A stretch of DNA of 64,000 nt from Candidatus Planktophila lacus. Its GTDB lineage: Bacteria; Actinomycetota; Actinomycetes; Nanopelagicales; Nanopelagicaceae. Under the pieces are notes generated by a model, which did not search any database, was not told the DNA's origin, and saw only the letters and a list, made by a program, of their open reading frames with translations. The position numbers and the translations under genes are program-made. Positions 27,901-36,666 of the stretch are shown piece by piece. The stretch spans positions 124,001-188,000 of the forward strand of contig NZ_CP016780.1 of the NCBI RefSeq assembly GCF_002288325.1, written 5' to 3'. Numbering within the stretch: the first letter of the stretch is position 1; the number at the start of each line of letters is the position of its first letter.

Positions 27901-28388
27901 AAGAAGAGAGCCACGAATGTAAAGTCGAGCTTCCAGTTAATGCGCATCTGGCCGAAAGTTATGTACCAGGAGAGCGTTTACGACTTGATCTCTATCGCCG
28001 ATTAGCTGATGTTGCTAAACCTGAAGATGTGCAATCAATTCGTGAAGAGTTACTAGATAGATTCGGCGAACTTCCCGAAGAAGCGGTGGCTTTACTTGCA
28101 GTTGCACAATTACGCGCGCTAGCTAAATCGCAAGGAATCCGTGAAGTAGTCGCCACTGGAAAATTCTTACGCCTGTCACCTATTTCCCTGCCCGAATCAC
28201 GTCAATTACGACTTGCACGGTTGTATCCAGGGTCTATCTATAAGGGCCCAACGAATACTGCGCTGGTCACATTGCCGAAAAACCCTGCATGGAACCCGTC
28301 TAATCCCACCGCTGAAATAGTGGATACTTCTCTCCTGACCTGGGTAACTGAGGTCGTCAACCAGCTAACGAAAGCGAGCACCACGTGA
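24903..28388 (+). CDS. mfd: Transcription-repair coupling factor
   Basis: About 1161 residues. Mfd removes RNA polymerase stalled at lesions and recruits UvrA. N-terminal UvrB-like modules (LVEKRGEFAVRGGIVDLF) are followed by the RNA-polymerase-interacting domain (GDFVVHEQHGIGRY), the RecG-like helicase with Walker A GDVGYGKTE and the DEEQ box IVDEEQRFGVEQKE, and the C-terminal TRCF domain. ATG 24903 is preferred because GAAAGGG lies 8 bases upstream; TTG 24885 is in frame. The stop overlaps the next gene as GTGA. Confidence 0.95.
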   Translation: MRALVQMLGADTAVASCIEGAQKIISPAPTYPFLLALRAQSKPLLVITSSSRGAEDLASELRELHQNVLEFPAWETLPHERLSPRSDTVARRLATLSTLARKDLESPIVVAPIRAVIHRFIANLATSPLQTLEIGGEVDLTSLVEHLTQLAYTRTDLVEKRGEFAVRGGIVDLFLPLSEHPIRIDFFGDEIEELSYFEVSSQRTTSPVVGKLSILPCRELLLTEEIRFRAEKAKDKYPAALEILDRMAQGIISEGMESLIPILINETETIFQRIPVGSEVVFIDDERIRMRTMDLLATNEEFFEAAWSHAALGAVAPLPVTDATYLSWDALNEEVVRCGLKQRALNPFGTDLDTEATFLDFSAIDPLRGDADRAVTAMQEAVSQGFSIIFSTAGQGMAERYAGIFRDADLPVFITPELKAIPTKATIHITQSSIAQGFSSLESRILFMTERDLTGSKASAKDGVRMPSKRKQAVDPLELRAGDFVVHEQHGIGRYVEMVQRTINGVTREYLVIEYAPAKRGQPGDRIFVPTDTLEQVSKYVGGEAPAVHRIGSGEWQKAKGRARKAVKQIAGELIRLYAARTSSPGYAFSADTPWQRELEDAFSYIETPDQLSTIEEVKRDMEKPYPMDRIICGDVGYGKTEIAIRAAFKAVQDGKQVAVLVPTTLLVQQHAKTFAERYSGFPIRVAGMSRFNTAKESKEILAELAAGSVDVVIGTHRLLSQDVIFKDLGLVIVDEEQRFGVEQKESLKKMRTTVDVLAMSATPIPRTLEMAVTGIREMSTITTPPEERHPILTYVGPSEDAQIRAAIHRELLRDGQIFYIHNRVESIDRAAAKIQELVPEARIRIAHGQMSEGALEDVILGFWNRDFDVLVCTTIVESGLDIANANTLIVERAENFGLSQLHQLRGRVGRGRDRAYAYFLYPQDQPLTEIALDRLKTIATNTDLGAGMRVALKDLEIRGAGNLLGGEQSGHIADVGFDLYMRMVGEAVNDYKTGIIDKEEESHECKVELPVNAHLAESYVPGERLRLDLYRRLADVAKPEDVQSIREELLDRFGELPEEAVALLAVAQLRALAKSQGIREVVATGKFLRLSPISLPESRQLRLARLYPGSIYKGPTNTALVTLPKNPAWNPSNPTAEIVDTSLLTWVTEVVNQLTKASTT

Positions 28389-28990
28389 AGAAGATCCTTG
28401 TAGCCCTAACTATCGCAACAGGGTTGCTCCTTACCGGCTGCTCACAGTCCAATGAAGCAGCAACAGTTGGTGACTTTAAAATTACCCAAACCGAACTACA
28501 GAGCAGCATCGATGCAGTGATGGCAGAGCGCTCAAAGGTTGATACATCTCAGATGCAGCTCGAAACTGGCGATGCGCTAAACCGCGGCCAGCTTCGCTTT
28601 AAGATTTTGATGCACACCTTTGATGAGATCGCTAAAGAGTTGGATCTTGAAATTACTTCCAGCCAAGTTGTAGCTCGCAAACAGCAGATCTCTCAATCTC
28701 TCGGTGGCGATGCTGAACTTCCAAAGAACTTAGTTAACGCTGCGATTGCACCGCAAGATTTTGATACCTATGTGCGTGCGATTCTTATCTCTGAACGCAT
28801 TACTTCAGCGCTTGCCCAATCTGGCGTTGCCGAAGCCGATGTTGCAACACAACTAGGCAAGTTACTTTCTGCAAAAGCTAAAGAGCTCGGCGTTAAAATC
28901 AATCCACGCTACGGCTTCTGGGATACCGAAGCAGGCGATGTTGTCGCAGCTGATGTAACTGGCGGCGCCGTAACGCCATCTGCTGAATAA
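28385..28990 (+). CDS. Lipoprotein with SurA N-terminal-like domain
   Basis: The 201-residue protein has a lipoprotein signal (KKILVALTIATGLLLTGC) with Cys near residue 19. It then resembles the SurA/PrsA N-terminal chaperone fold: VGDFKITQTELQSSIDAVMA, a region of helices, and VNPRYGFWD-like INPRYGFWDTEAG near the end. No rotamase domain is present. It is translationally coupled to mfd and followed by mazG, as in other actinobacteria. The expected role is folding or quality control of exported proteins at the outer face of the membrane. Confidence 0.75.
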   Translation: MKKILVALTIATGLLLTGCSQSNEAATVGDFKITQTELQSSIDAVMAERSKVDTSQMQLETGDALNRGQLRFKILMHTFDEIAKELDLEITSSQVVARKQQISQSLGGDAELPKNLVNAAIAPQDFDTYVRAILISERITSALAQSGVAEADVATQLGKLLSAKAKELGVKINPRYGFWDTEAGDVVAADVTGGAVTPSAE

Positions 28991-29009
28991 CACCAACCGC
29001 GATACTTCG

Positions 29010-29654
29010 ATGGCTGGCTCAGAACTTCAACGCCTCGTTGAGGTAATGGATCGGTTGCGTTCTCCGGGCGGTTGTCCTTGGGATGCAGAACAAACTCACG
29101 AGTCGCTCGTTAAATACTTACTTGAAGAGTCATACGAATTTATCGATTCCGTTGATGCAAAAGACCGCGAAGGTATGCGTGAAGAACTCGGCGATGTTTT
29201 GCTGCAGGTCTATTTCCACTCACGCATCGCCGAAGATCATCCAACAGATCCATTTTCAATCGAAGATGTAGCGCGCGCAATCGCAGATAAGTTGATTCGC
29301 CGCCACCCTCATGTATTTGAAGGTTTAGAAGTATCTGGAACAGATGAAATCATCGATAACTGGGAAGAGATCAAGGCAAAAGAAAAGGGCCGCACATCAG
29401 CCCTTGATGGCGTCGCGCTTGCACAGCCTGCGCTGCCACTTGTTGAAAAACTTCTCTATCGCGCCGAAAAATATAAAGTTCCAGTTGCGCTAAAGAAATA
29501 TGAAAGTGATCAGCCCGCGACAAATGAAAGCGTGGGCGAGGCGCTAGCTTCAATAATTGCGTGGGCGCGAGATAACGAAATTGACCCAGAAAACGCGCTG
29601 CGCCTATATGGGCGCCAAATTGCCGAGCAAATTAAGGCTACTGAGTCGCGGTAG
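29010..29654 (+). CDS. mazG: Nucleoside triphosphate pyrophosphohydrolase MazG
   Basis: The 214-residue protein has the MazG domain: SPGGCPWDAEQTHESLVKYL, EESYEFIDSVDAKDREGMRE, ELGDVLLQVYFHSRIAEDHP, with the EExxE and ExxD metal ligands. ADKLIRRHPHVFEGLEVSG follows. It hydrolyses NTPs or dNTPs to NMPs as a house-cleaning enzyme. It is shorter than many actinobacterial MazG proteins, which have extra N-terminal sequence. No obvious ribosome-binding site precedes the ATG. Confidence 0.92.
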   Translation: MAGSELQRLVEVMDRLRSPGGCPWDAEQTHESLVKYLLEESYEFIDSVDAKDREGMREELGDVLLQVYFHSRIAEDHPTDPFSIEDVARAIADKLIRRHPHVFEGLEVSGTDEIIDNWEEIKAKEKGRTSALDGVALAQPALPLVEKLLYRAEKYKVPVALKKYESDQPATNESVGEALASIIAWARDNEIDPENALRLYGRQIAEQIKATESR

Positions 29655-29680
29655 TATTGCCCTATACCGTTCAGCGCTGA
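29653..29680 (+). promoter_or_regulatory. Possible eno promoter and palindrome
   Basis: TAGTAT (29653-29658) and TATACC (29663-29668) are -10-like. TCAGCGCTGA at 29671-29680 is a perfect 10-base palindrome placed where a start site or operator would be. eno has a normal AGGAGA ribosome-binding site downstream, so this mRNA has a leader. Confidence 0.3.
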
Positions 29681-30997
<1,317 letters not shown>

Positions 30998-31010
30998 TTA
31001 AGGCTTAAAG

Positions 31011-31451
31011 ATGCGACGCGGGCGACGTAGTTACTCTTCACGTCGTCCGTCTCGCCGTCTTTCATCTAACCGCCGCAGATCTCGCGCCAATGCACGTCCG
31101 TTAGCGCTTATTGCGATCATCTTTATCTTCACGTTAACTCTTGCTCCACCAATTAAGAATTACTTCACTCAGCGCGCCCAGATCAGCGCACTCAAATCTC
31201 AAGTAGTCACAGACCGCGCAGCACTTGATGCCGCTCGCGCTGAACTAGAACTTTGGAAAGATCCTGATTACGTAAAGTCACAAGCGCGCGAACGTCTGCA
31301 CTTTGTCTTACCCGGTGAGCGTCAATACATTGTGACCGGCACCAAAGATGATCCAACGCTTCCTGATACAACAAAGGTAGTTTCACAATTGCCTGAAGGT
31401 GCCCCTTGGTACACCAAGTTGATCGCATCCGTTACTGAATCTGGTCTTTAA
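31011..31451 (+). CDS. ftsB: FtsB/DivIC-family septum formation initiator
   Basis: The 146-residue bitopic protein has a very basic cytoplasmic N terminus (RRGRRSYSSRRPSRRLSS), one membrane helix (ALIAIIFIFTLTLAPPI), then a coiled coil (about 50-80, RAQISALKSQVVTDRAALDA) and the conserved DPDYVKSQARERLHFVLPGE. The protein acts in the FtsQ-FtsB-FtsL divisome subcomplex. The Arg-rich N terminus is unusually dense, with about 15 Arg in the first 35 residues. DUF501 starts 2 bases after its stop. Confidence 0.9.
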   Translation: MRRGRRSYSSRRPSRRLSSNRRRSRANARPLALIAIIFIFTLTLAPPIKNYFTQRAQISALKSQVVTDRAALDAARAELELWKDPDYVKSQARERLHFVLPGERQYIVTGTKDDPTLPDTTKVVSQLPEGAPWYTKLIASVTESGL

Positions 31452-31453
31452 CA

Positions 31454-31945
31454 ATGACCGATAAGGCAACACAGAAAGATTTAGATTGCATTGAACTTCA
31501 ACTGGGGCGCACACCGCGCGATGTACATGCCATCGCCTACCGCTGTCCTTGCGGCAACCCAGCAGTCGTTGAAACACCACCACGCCTTAGCCATGGCGAA
31601 CCATTCCCTACTTTCTATTACGCAACCTGCCCACGTTTAACAGGTGCAATCTCCACACTCGAATCAACAGGTTTGATGGCAGAGATGAATGAGCGCCTTG
31701 CCGTTGATGCCGATCTAGCTGGTGCATATGCCGCAGCACATGATGATTACCTAGCTGCACGAGCAGCGCTAAAAATGGATGTTCCTGAAGTCGAAGGAAT
31801 CTCTGCCGGCGGAATGCCCAACCGTGTTAAATGTTTACATTCACTAGTTGCACATTCACTTTCTGCAGGTCCTGGTGTTAATCCTCTAGGCGATGAAGCT
31901 CTAGCCAAGTTACCTGAATGGTGGAAGGACGAACCATGCGAGTAG
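31454..31945 (+). CDS. DUF501 domain-containing protein
   Basis: The 163-residue protein matches the DUF501 family: QLGRTPRDVHAIAYRCPCGN, PTFYYATCPRLTGAISTLES, and a C-terminal VKCLHSLVAHSLSAGPGVNP with LGDEAL. Conserved Cys and His residues suggest metal binding, but the function is unknown. It is nearly always found between ftsB/divIC and ppx in actinobacteria. Its last 10 bases overlap the ppx start. Confidence 0.92.
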   Translation: MTDKATQKDLDCIELQLGRTPRDVHAIAYRCPCGNPAVVETPPRLSHGEPFPTFYYATCPRLTGAISTLESTGLMAEMNERLAVDADLAGAYAAAHDDYLAARAALKMDVPEVEGISAGGMPNRVKCLHSLVAHSLSAGPGVNPLGDEALAKLPEWWKDEPCE

Positions 31946-32844
31946 CAGCCATCGATTGCGGCACCAACTCAATTCGTTTACTTATTGCAGATATTGACGG
32001 AACCAACTTTCGTGAAGTAACTCGTCTAATGGAAGTTGTCCGCTTAGGACAAGGCGTTGATAAAACTGGTCAATTCCACCCAGATGCAATCGCTCGCACA
32101 CTCGCTGCAGTTGATATCTACGCCGCAGAGATTGCAAAGCGCGGTGTTGAAAAGATTCGCTTCTGTGCAACCAGCGCCACTCGCGATGCCACAAACCGCG
32201 ATCTCTTTATTGAAGGCGTCTTCGAACGCTTAGGAATCCGCCCAGAAGTTATCTCGGGTGATGAAGAAGCGCGCCTTTCTTTCATGGGCGCAACTAAAGA
32301 TCTACCAGCAGCCGACGGCCCATTCCTCGTGGTTGATATTGGCGGGGGATCTACCGAATTCGTTTTCGGCACCGAAACTGTTGAAGCAGCAAAGAGCGTA
32401 AACATCGGCTGCGTACGTATGTCAGAGCGCCACTTCACCGGTGATCTTCCAGATCCCGGCCAAGTAGCTGCAGCAACTGAAGATATTGATGAAGCAATTG
32501 CGCAGGCTGCAAAGTTAGTTCCAATCACTAAAGCCAAAACACTCATCGCTGTAGCCGGAACCGCAACAACTGTTGCCGCAGCCGCACTAGATCTACCTGA
32601 ATACGACAGATACGCAATTCATCTTTCACATATTCCTGCTGAAAAAGTTCACCAAGTTTCACAAGCCTTTATCAAGATGACCCGCTCCCAACGCGAATCA
32701 CTTGGCTATATGCACCCAGGTCGCGTCGACGTAATCTCTGCAGGCTCTCTCGTTCTCTCACGAATCATGCGCGCAACGGGCGCTACTGAATTCGTTGCCT
32801 CCGAATCAGATATTCTCGATGGAATGGCTTGGTCGCTTGTATAA
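31936..32844 (+). CDS. ppx: Ppx/GppA family exopolyphosphatase
   Basis: About 302 residues with the actin-like ATPase fold: phosphate-1 loop AAIDCGTNSIRLLIADID and phosphate-2 VVDIGGGSTEFVFG, plus CATSATRDATNRD and ISGDEEARLSF. It degrades polyphosphate and possibly pppGpp. It lacks the C-terminal HD domain of long Ppx proteins. ATG 31936 follows a GGAAGGA ribosome-binding site inside the DUF501 gene. Confidence 0.92.
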   Translation: MRVAAIDCGTNSIRLLIADIDGTNFREVTRLMEVVRLGQGVDKTGQFHPDAIARTLAAVDIYAAEIAKRGVEKIRFCATSATRDATNRDLFIEGVFERLGIRPEVISGDEEARLSFMGATKDLPAADGPFLVVDIGGGSTEFVFGTETVEAAKSVNIGCVRMSERHFTGDLPDPGQVAAATEDIDEAIAQAAKLVPITKAKTLIAVAGTATTVAAAALDLPEYDRYAIHLSHIPAEKVHQVSQAFIKMTRSQRESLGYMHPGRVDVISAGSLVLSRIMRATGATEFVASESDILDGMAWSLV

Positions 32845-33529
32845 ATCGCTCGACCTGCTGGATTCAGCAATTGTTAAATGTAAGAAATGTCCGCGCCTCG
32901 TTGAATGGCGCGAAGAAGTAGCCGTTACAAAACGTAAAGCGTACGAAAACGAAAAATACTGGGGAAAGCCAGTTCCAGGTTTCGGACCAGCAAATGCGCA
33001 AATAGTCATCCTCGGTCTAGCACCAGGTGCACACGGCGCGAATCGCACTGGCCGCGTATTCACCGGTGATTCATCAGGTGATTGGCTTTACAAGTCACTA
33101 TATAAAAATGGTTTAGCAAAGATCGCTACAAGTAAGAATAAAGACGATGGCCAACAGTTAATAAACACACGCATTCTCTGTGCTGTTCGATGTGCACCGC
33201 CAGATAACAAGCCAACAACTGAAGAGAAAAACACTTGCGCGCCTTTTTACAAAGATGAGATTGCTCTTCTTATGCCCACAGCCAAATCATTTCTAGCTCT
33301 TGGAAATCTTGCTTGGACAACGCTGCTTACAACTCTCCAAGAACTTGGTTGCGAGATTCCAAAACCGAAACCAAAGTTTGGTCACGGTGCCAGCGCTGTA
33401 TTTATTGGGCCAGATGGAATCAAACGAACCATCATCGGCAGTTACCATCCCAGCCAACAGAACACTTTTACGGGAAAATTGACCGAGAAGATGTTGGATT
33501 CAGTGATTAAAAAGGCAAGTAGACTCTGA
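32819..33529 (+). CDS. Family 5 uracil-DNA glycosylase (UDGb type)
   Basis: About 236 residues. Iron-sulfur ligands are likely in VKCKKCPRLVEW, RILCAVRCAPPDNKP and the later NTCAP. The active-site block is VILGLAPGAHGANRTGRVF then TGDSSGDWLYKSL, which matches the A-x-x-x-H-G-x-N-R-T-G pattern of UDGb and not the usual UDG polar loop. The C-terminal motif GSYHPSQQNTFTGKL is the expected H-P-S block. It excises uracil and other deaminated bases. The start overlaps ppx; ATG 32819 is chosen and TTG 32837 is possible. Confidence 0.88.
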   Translation: MEWLGRLYKSLDLLDSAIVKCKKCPRLVEWREEVAVTKRKAYENEKYWGKPVPGFGPANAQIVILGLAPGAHGANRTGRVFTGDSSGDWLYKSLYKNGLAKIATSKNKDDGQQLINTRILCAVRCAPPDNKPTTEEKNTCAPFYKDEIALLMPTAKSFLALGNLAWTTLLTTLQELGCEIPKPKPKFGHGASAVFIGPDGIKRTIIGSYHPSQQNTFTGKLTEKMLDSVIKKASRL

Positions 33530-33539
33530 CCTTCGCATG

Positions 33540-33615
33540 GCCCCGATAGCCCAATGGCAGAGGCAGAGGACTTAAAATCCTCCAAGTGTGGGTTCGACCC
33601 CCACTCGGGGCACCA
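33540..33615 (+). tRNA. tRNA-Leu (anticodon UAA), short variable loop
   Basis: The acceptor stem GCCCCGA pairs with TCGGGGC, discriminator A, and the 3' CCA is encoded. The anticodon stem GAGGA/TCCTC encloses CTTAAAA, giving UAA for leucine codon UUA. The T arm is GTGGG-TTCGACC-CCCAC. Only about 5 bases (CAAGT) separate the anticodon and T stems, so this is a type I shape of 73 bases before CCA, not the long-arm form expected of tRNA-Leu. Confidence 0.88.
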
Positions 33616-33671
33616 AACTAATATTTGCAGGAGTAAAGTCCCTTTAACTAGAAACTTCTATGGGAGCGCAA

Positions 33672-35237
33672 ATGAAATTTAAAGGTTTTAAAGTTTCCGG
33701 TGCCCTAGTTTTGTTATTGTCTTTTACTGTTACCACTGCGACGTTTGCCGCCCCTCCAACAGGACCAGCTAATGCAAATGCTTTTACTCAAGATCAAATG
33801 AAGGGCGATTTTGCCCTGATCTTTACCGAGGCCAATGCAGGTGGAAGTTACAAGCCCGTATTTAGCGGAATTATTGAATATCCGGATTCAAAAGGATACG
33901 TCTCTGTTCTTCCAAATTGTCAGGATGATCCAGCTAACCCATGCGTTAAATCATTCGAAGCTTCGATTGATAATGGAAAAACTTGGATTCAATCAGCAAC
34001 CGCTAAAACATACGCAGCAAAAACTTTTGATCAATCCAAATATCCAGCGGGCTCATACATAGTTCAGACCAGAAACTGGGTAGGCGAAGAAAAAACCTTG
34101 CTTCCTTCTGGTACAGACTCAAGCGTGTTTTCATTTCCTAAGGCACCCCACCACGGCGGTCCAGAGTACTTACTCCAACCAATAATTGAAGGTGTAAGTT
34201 CAACTCAAAATGCTAACGCTAGGGCGCATAAACTTTCGCTTTCGATCATTCCGATAAAGACTTACACCGCACCCAATCCAAATAACTGTAGTTTGTGGAT
34301 TACAACTTGCTTTGATTTATTCAACTTCAAAGCGGAAACCACCTTTCGAGTTGTACTAGATCTTAAGTACCTTGCCCCCACTTTCAGCGGATGGTTTCAG
34401 AGCAGAGTTAAAAATAGTGAGATCCAGCAGCTTAGTTCAACCGAATTTGCATTTTCCGGTTCAGCGATCACTGTAAGTAGCGTTATTGCCGAGTTTAGTA
34501 AGCCTTACCCAGAAGCTTTGATTGCTTCCTATCCAAATGTTAAAACTGGAGTTTGGTTTGGAAACCAGCCGTATTGGGCTCAAGGCGTAACCAGCAATAC
34601 AAATGCAGCTATTAAAGATTGGATTAATTTCGAAAGTTCAATTTCTAAGCAAGCCAAATGGGAATCTTCTATCTGGAGTGCAGTTTCGTATTCGACTGCG
34701 ACCAGTAGCTTCATCTACACGCAGATGAATGGTTGTTTACAATCTTCAAAAGGCCTTTTGGGACAAGTAAGTACAAATGCAACGGTTTACACAATCTCTG
34801 CGCCACTTTGGGACGCAACGACCGATTCACTCTCTTTCACCGTTGCATCGCCAACCTTTGAATCAGATGGTGATAAAAAGCAAGGATTGTACGACTTGGT
34901 TCTCAGAGAAGATGTAGCCAAATGTCTTTGGGGCAAGAATCTACTCAATACGAACGCTGTAATCGAGGTTTTGAATTCTGATGGCACGAGTCAAGTTGCG
35001 ACAACGACTTTCAAGGTTCTGAATGGTTATGTTTATTTCCGCGCAGCAGGCTTTCACTTCTCGGTTCCAAAAATTAAGGTTTCAGTTGTTGACGCCGTGA
35101 CAGTTGCTAGCCCTACCCCTACCCCTAGAGTCTTAACTCCAGTTTCTAAAAAGTCGATCAAATGTGTAAAGGGCAAAGTTGCGAAGAAGGTGACTGGCAT
35201 CAACCCTAAATGCCCTTCCGGATTTAAAAAGGCGTGA
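33672..35237 (+). CDS. Secreted protein of unknown function with shared Cys/Lys C-terminal tail
   Basis: About 521 residues. A signal peptide (KFKGFKVSGALVLLLSFTV to about TFAA) is followed by a long, beta-rich-looking domain with scattered Cys pairs (DDPANPCV, NNCSLWITTCFDLF). A short TPTPTPR linker precedes the tail IKCVKGKVAKKVTGINPKC. ATG 33672 has GGGAG in good position; ATG 33660 overlaps that element. It resembles the protein at 53288 in overall plan and in the FSVPKIKV segment before the tail. I know no domain for it. It follows tRNA-Leu and adjoins another secreted gene, so the patch may be accessory. Confidence 0.8.
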   Translation: MKFKGFKVSGALVLLLSFTVTTATFAAPPTGPANANAFTQDQMKGDFALIFTEANAGGSYKPVFSGIIEYPDSKGYVSVLPNCQDDPANPCVKSFEASIDNGKTWIQSATAKTYAAKTFDQSKYPAGSYIVQTRNWVGEEKTLLPSGTDSSVFSFPKAPHHGGPEYLLQPIIEGVSSTQNANARAHKLSLSIIPIKTYTAPNPNNCSLWITTCFDLFNFKAETTFRVVLDLKYLAPTFSGWFQSRVKNSEIQQLSSTEFAFSGSAITVSSVIAEFSKPYPEALIASYPNVKTGVWFGNQPYWAQGVTSNTNAAIKDWINFESSISKQAKWESSIWSAVSYSTATSSFIYTQMNGCLQSSKGLLGQVSTNATVYTISAPLWDATTDSLSFTVASPTFESDGDKKQGLYDLVLREDVAKCLWGKNLLNTNAVIEVLNSDGTSQVATTTFKVLNGYVYFRAAGFHFSVPKIKVSVVDAVTVASPTPTPRVLTPVSKKSIKCVKGKVAKKVTGINPKCPSGFKKA

Positions 35238-35290
35238 TGGACACTCGAAAAAATTGAATCCAGCCGCAGGCGGTTCGCAATTCAGGCTGA

Positions 35291-36415
35291 CTATTTCTTT
35301 GTGTACCCCTTTGGGCAATTTGGATTTTTACCCATTACGGAAATAGTTTTCTTCCCATCGCTGCACCTTATAAACGAACTCACGAATCCGCCACCAATGG
35401 GCTTTTTTGATGCAGAAGCGGTTGGAGAGGGATTCGGACCTACACCTGCTGAACAAGTTGGCTTAATCGGAAAACCTTGCAAAGCTCCACAATACTTTAT
35501 GGTCTTTAAAGAGTAATTGCGGTTAAAAGGGTCTTGTCCAATAATTTTTAGGTTCGTTGGCAATGAAACTGAGTTCAGTTTAGTCATTCCCGCAAATGCG
35601 TAGTCGCCGATTTCCTCGACTCCATCAGGAATTGATAATGTAGTAATTGTTGATACATTCGCAAAAACGCTACTACCAATGTAACTCAATGATTTCGGCA
35701 ATTTTATAGAAGTTAACTTGGTGTCCGCGAAGTCCTGCTCAGCGATGTAATTCAAAGAATCTGGAAGATTTACAGATGTCAGAGGAACTCCCGCAAAGGT
35801 ACTTCCTTCAAGTCGAGTCACAGACTTCGGTATTGTGATCGAAGTTAGTTCAGTCAAAACAAAGGCTGCAATCCCTATCTTGGTAACTGAGCCAGGAATT
35901 ATGATTGTGGTGATTGGATTTTGCATTAATGCAGCGTCACCAATTGTTTCAAGCGTACTCGACAACTTGACTGATGTTAAACCAATCCGGGCTAATGCCT
36001 CTCTTTCCAAGACTTTTACAGAATTGGGGATTGTCAATGTCTTCAAGTTTGTATAACTAAAAGTATTGCTGTTAATTGTCGTTAATGAATTAGACAGAAC
36101 AATTTCACTCAGCTGCTTGGATCCATAAAAAGCGCCGCCGCCGATTTTTGTAACCGTATTTGGCATTTTTAGCGAAGTCAGTTTTGAATTTCGGAATGCA
36201 CCAGCGTCAATCACTTTGATTCCATCAATCAAGGTCAATGATCCTGAACATTTACTTCCGTCTAACACAACACCTTCGGGCATAAGGACGCTGTAGGTCG
36301 AGCCTTCTCCGCACGGGATGCTTTGCTCAGCAGCCCAGGATGATTGAGGAAGAGAAGCCGCAGAAATAAGCATCAGGGTCACAGCCAAGACCATTTTCTT
36401 AATGTTTCGGCGCAC
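35291..36415 (-). CDS. Secreted BspA-type leucine-rich repeat protein with shared Cys/Lys C-terminal tail
   Basis: About 374 residues. GTG 36415 has a GGAGG ribosome-binding site and gives a good signal peptide (RRNIKKMVLAVTLMLISAAS ... WAA). Then come about ten repeats of 22-23 residues of the LRR_5/BspA kind, such as LTSITIPKSVTRLEGSTFAG and LTSIKLPKSLSYIGSSVFAN. After a CG...C pair and a Pro/Ser linker (NPSPTASASKKP), it ends IRCSDGKKTISVMGKNPNC then PKGYTKK. BspA-type repeats usually bind proteins or surfaces outside the cell. An upstream in-frame start at 36481 lacks a ribosome-binding site and would spoil the signal. Confidence 0.85.
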   Translation of the reverse strand: MRRNIKKMVLAVTLMLISAASLPQSSWAAEQSIPCGEGSTYSVLMPEGVVLDGSKCSGSLTLIDGIKVIDAGAFRNSKLTSLKMPNTVTKIGGGAFYGSKQLSEIVLSNSLTTINSNTFSYTNLKTLTIPNSVKVLEREALARIGLTSVKLSSTLETIGDAALMQNPITTIIIPGSVTKIGIAAFVLTELTSITIPKSVTRLEGSTFAGVPLTSVNLPDSLNYIAEQDFADTKLTSIKLPKSLSYIGSSVFANVSTITTLSIPDGVEEIGDYAFAGMTKLNSVSLPTNLKIIGQDPFNRNYSLKTIKYCGALQGFPIKPTCSAGVGPNPSPTASASKKPIGGGFVSSFIRCSDGKKTISVMGKNPNCPKGYTKK

Positions 36416-36666
36416 TCTTCCTCCAAAATTGTTTAAGCTTGTTGGGCTTATCTCTATGCTTGCCACCGCAGGCAAGGTCACAATTTATGCAGTCATGGGA
36501 CGCGTTGTCCAGAGAATCAATTCGGGCTATTGAGCGTGGTTTAGCCCGACGCACGCTCAGTTTGAGCGCGGCCTGACTTTTGAAATGAAATTCTCAGGAA
36601 AGTGGTTTTAAATAGTCCTACCTACCTCGCCCCGAAGGGGGCGGGATTTCCTAGAAAGGGAAATTA
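36416..36666. other. 251-base intergenic region with several inverted repeats
   Basis: No convincing gene was found. A frame of 29 codons at 36487 has no ribosome-binding site. TGAGCGTG and CACGCTCA form an 8-bp inverted repeat around 13 bases near 36532-36560. CGCCCC-GAAG-GGGGCG at 36628-36643 is a strong hairpin just before the downstream GTG. The region separates two divergent genes, so it should hold both promoters. Confidence 0.4.

Noticed and set aside
35238-35290. Rho-independent terminator between the two secreted genes
   Set aside because: Only a short AGCCGC/CGGTT-type stem without a following T run is present.
33540-36415. Mobile element or integrated island at tRNA-Leu
   Set aside because: No integrase, direct repeat of the tRNA 3' end or transposase was seen; the patch is only two secreted genes.
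36487-36576. 29-codon frame in the gap before the Bax inhibitor family gene
   Set aside because: No ribosome-binding site or -10 box at a useful distance, and no recognisable feature in the product.
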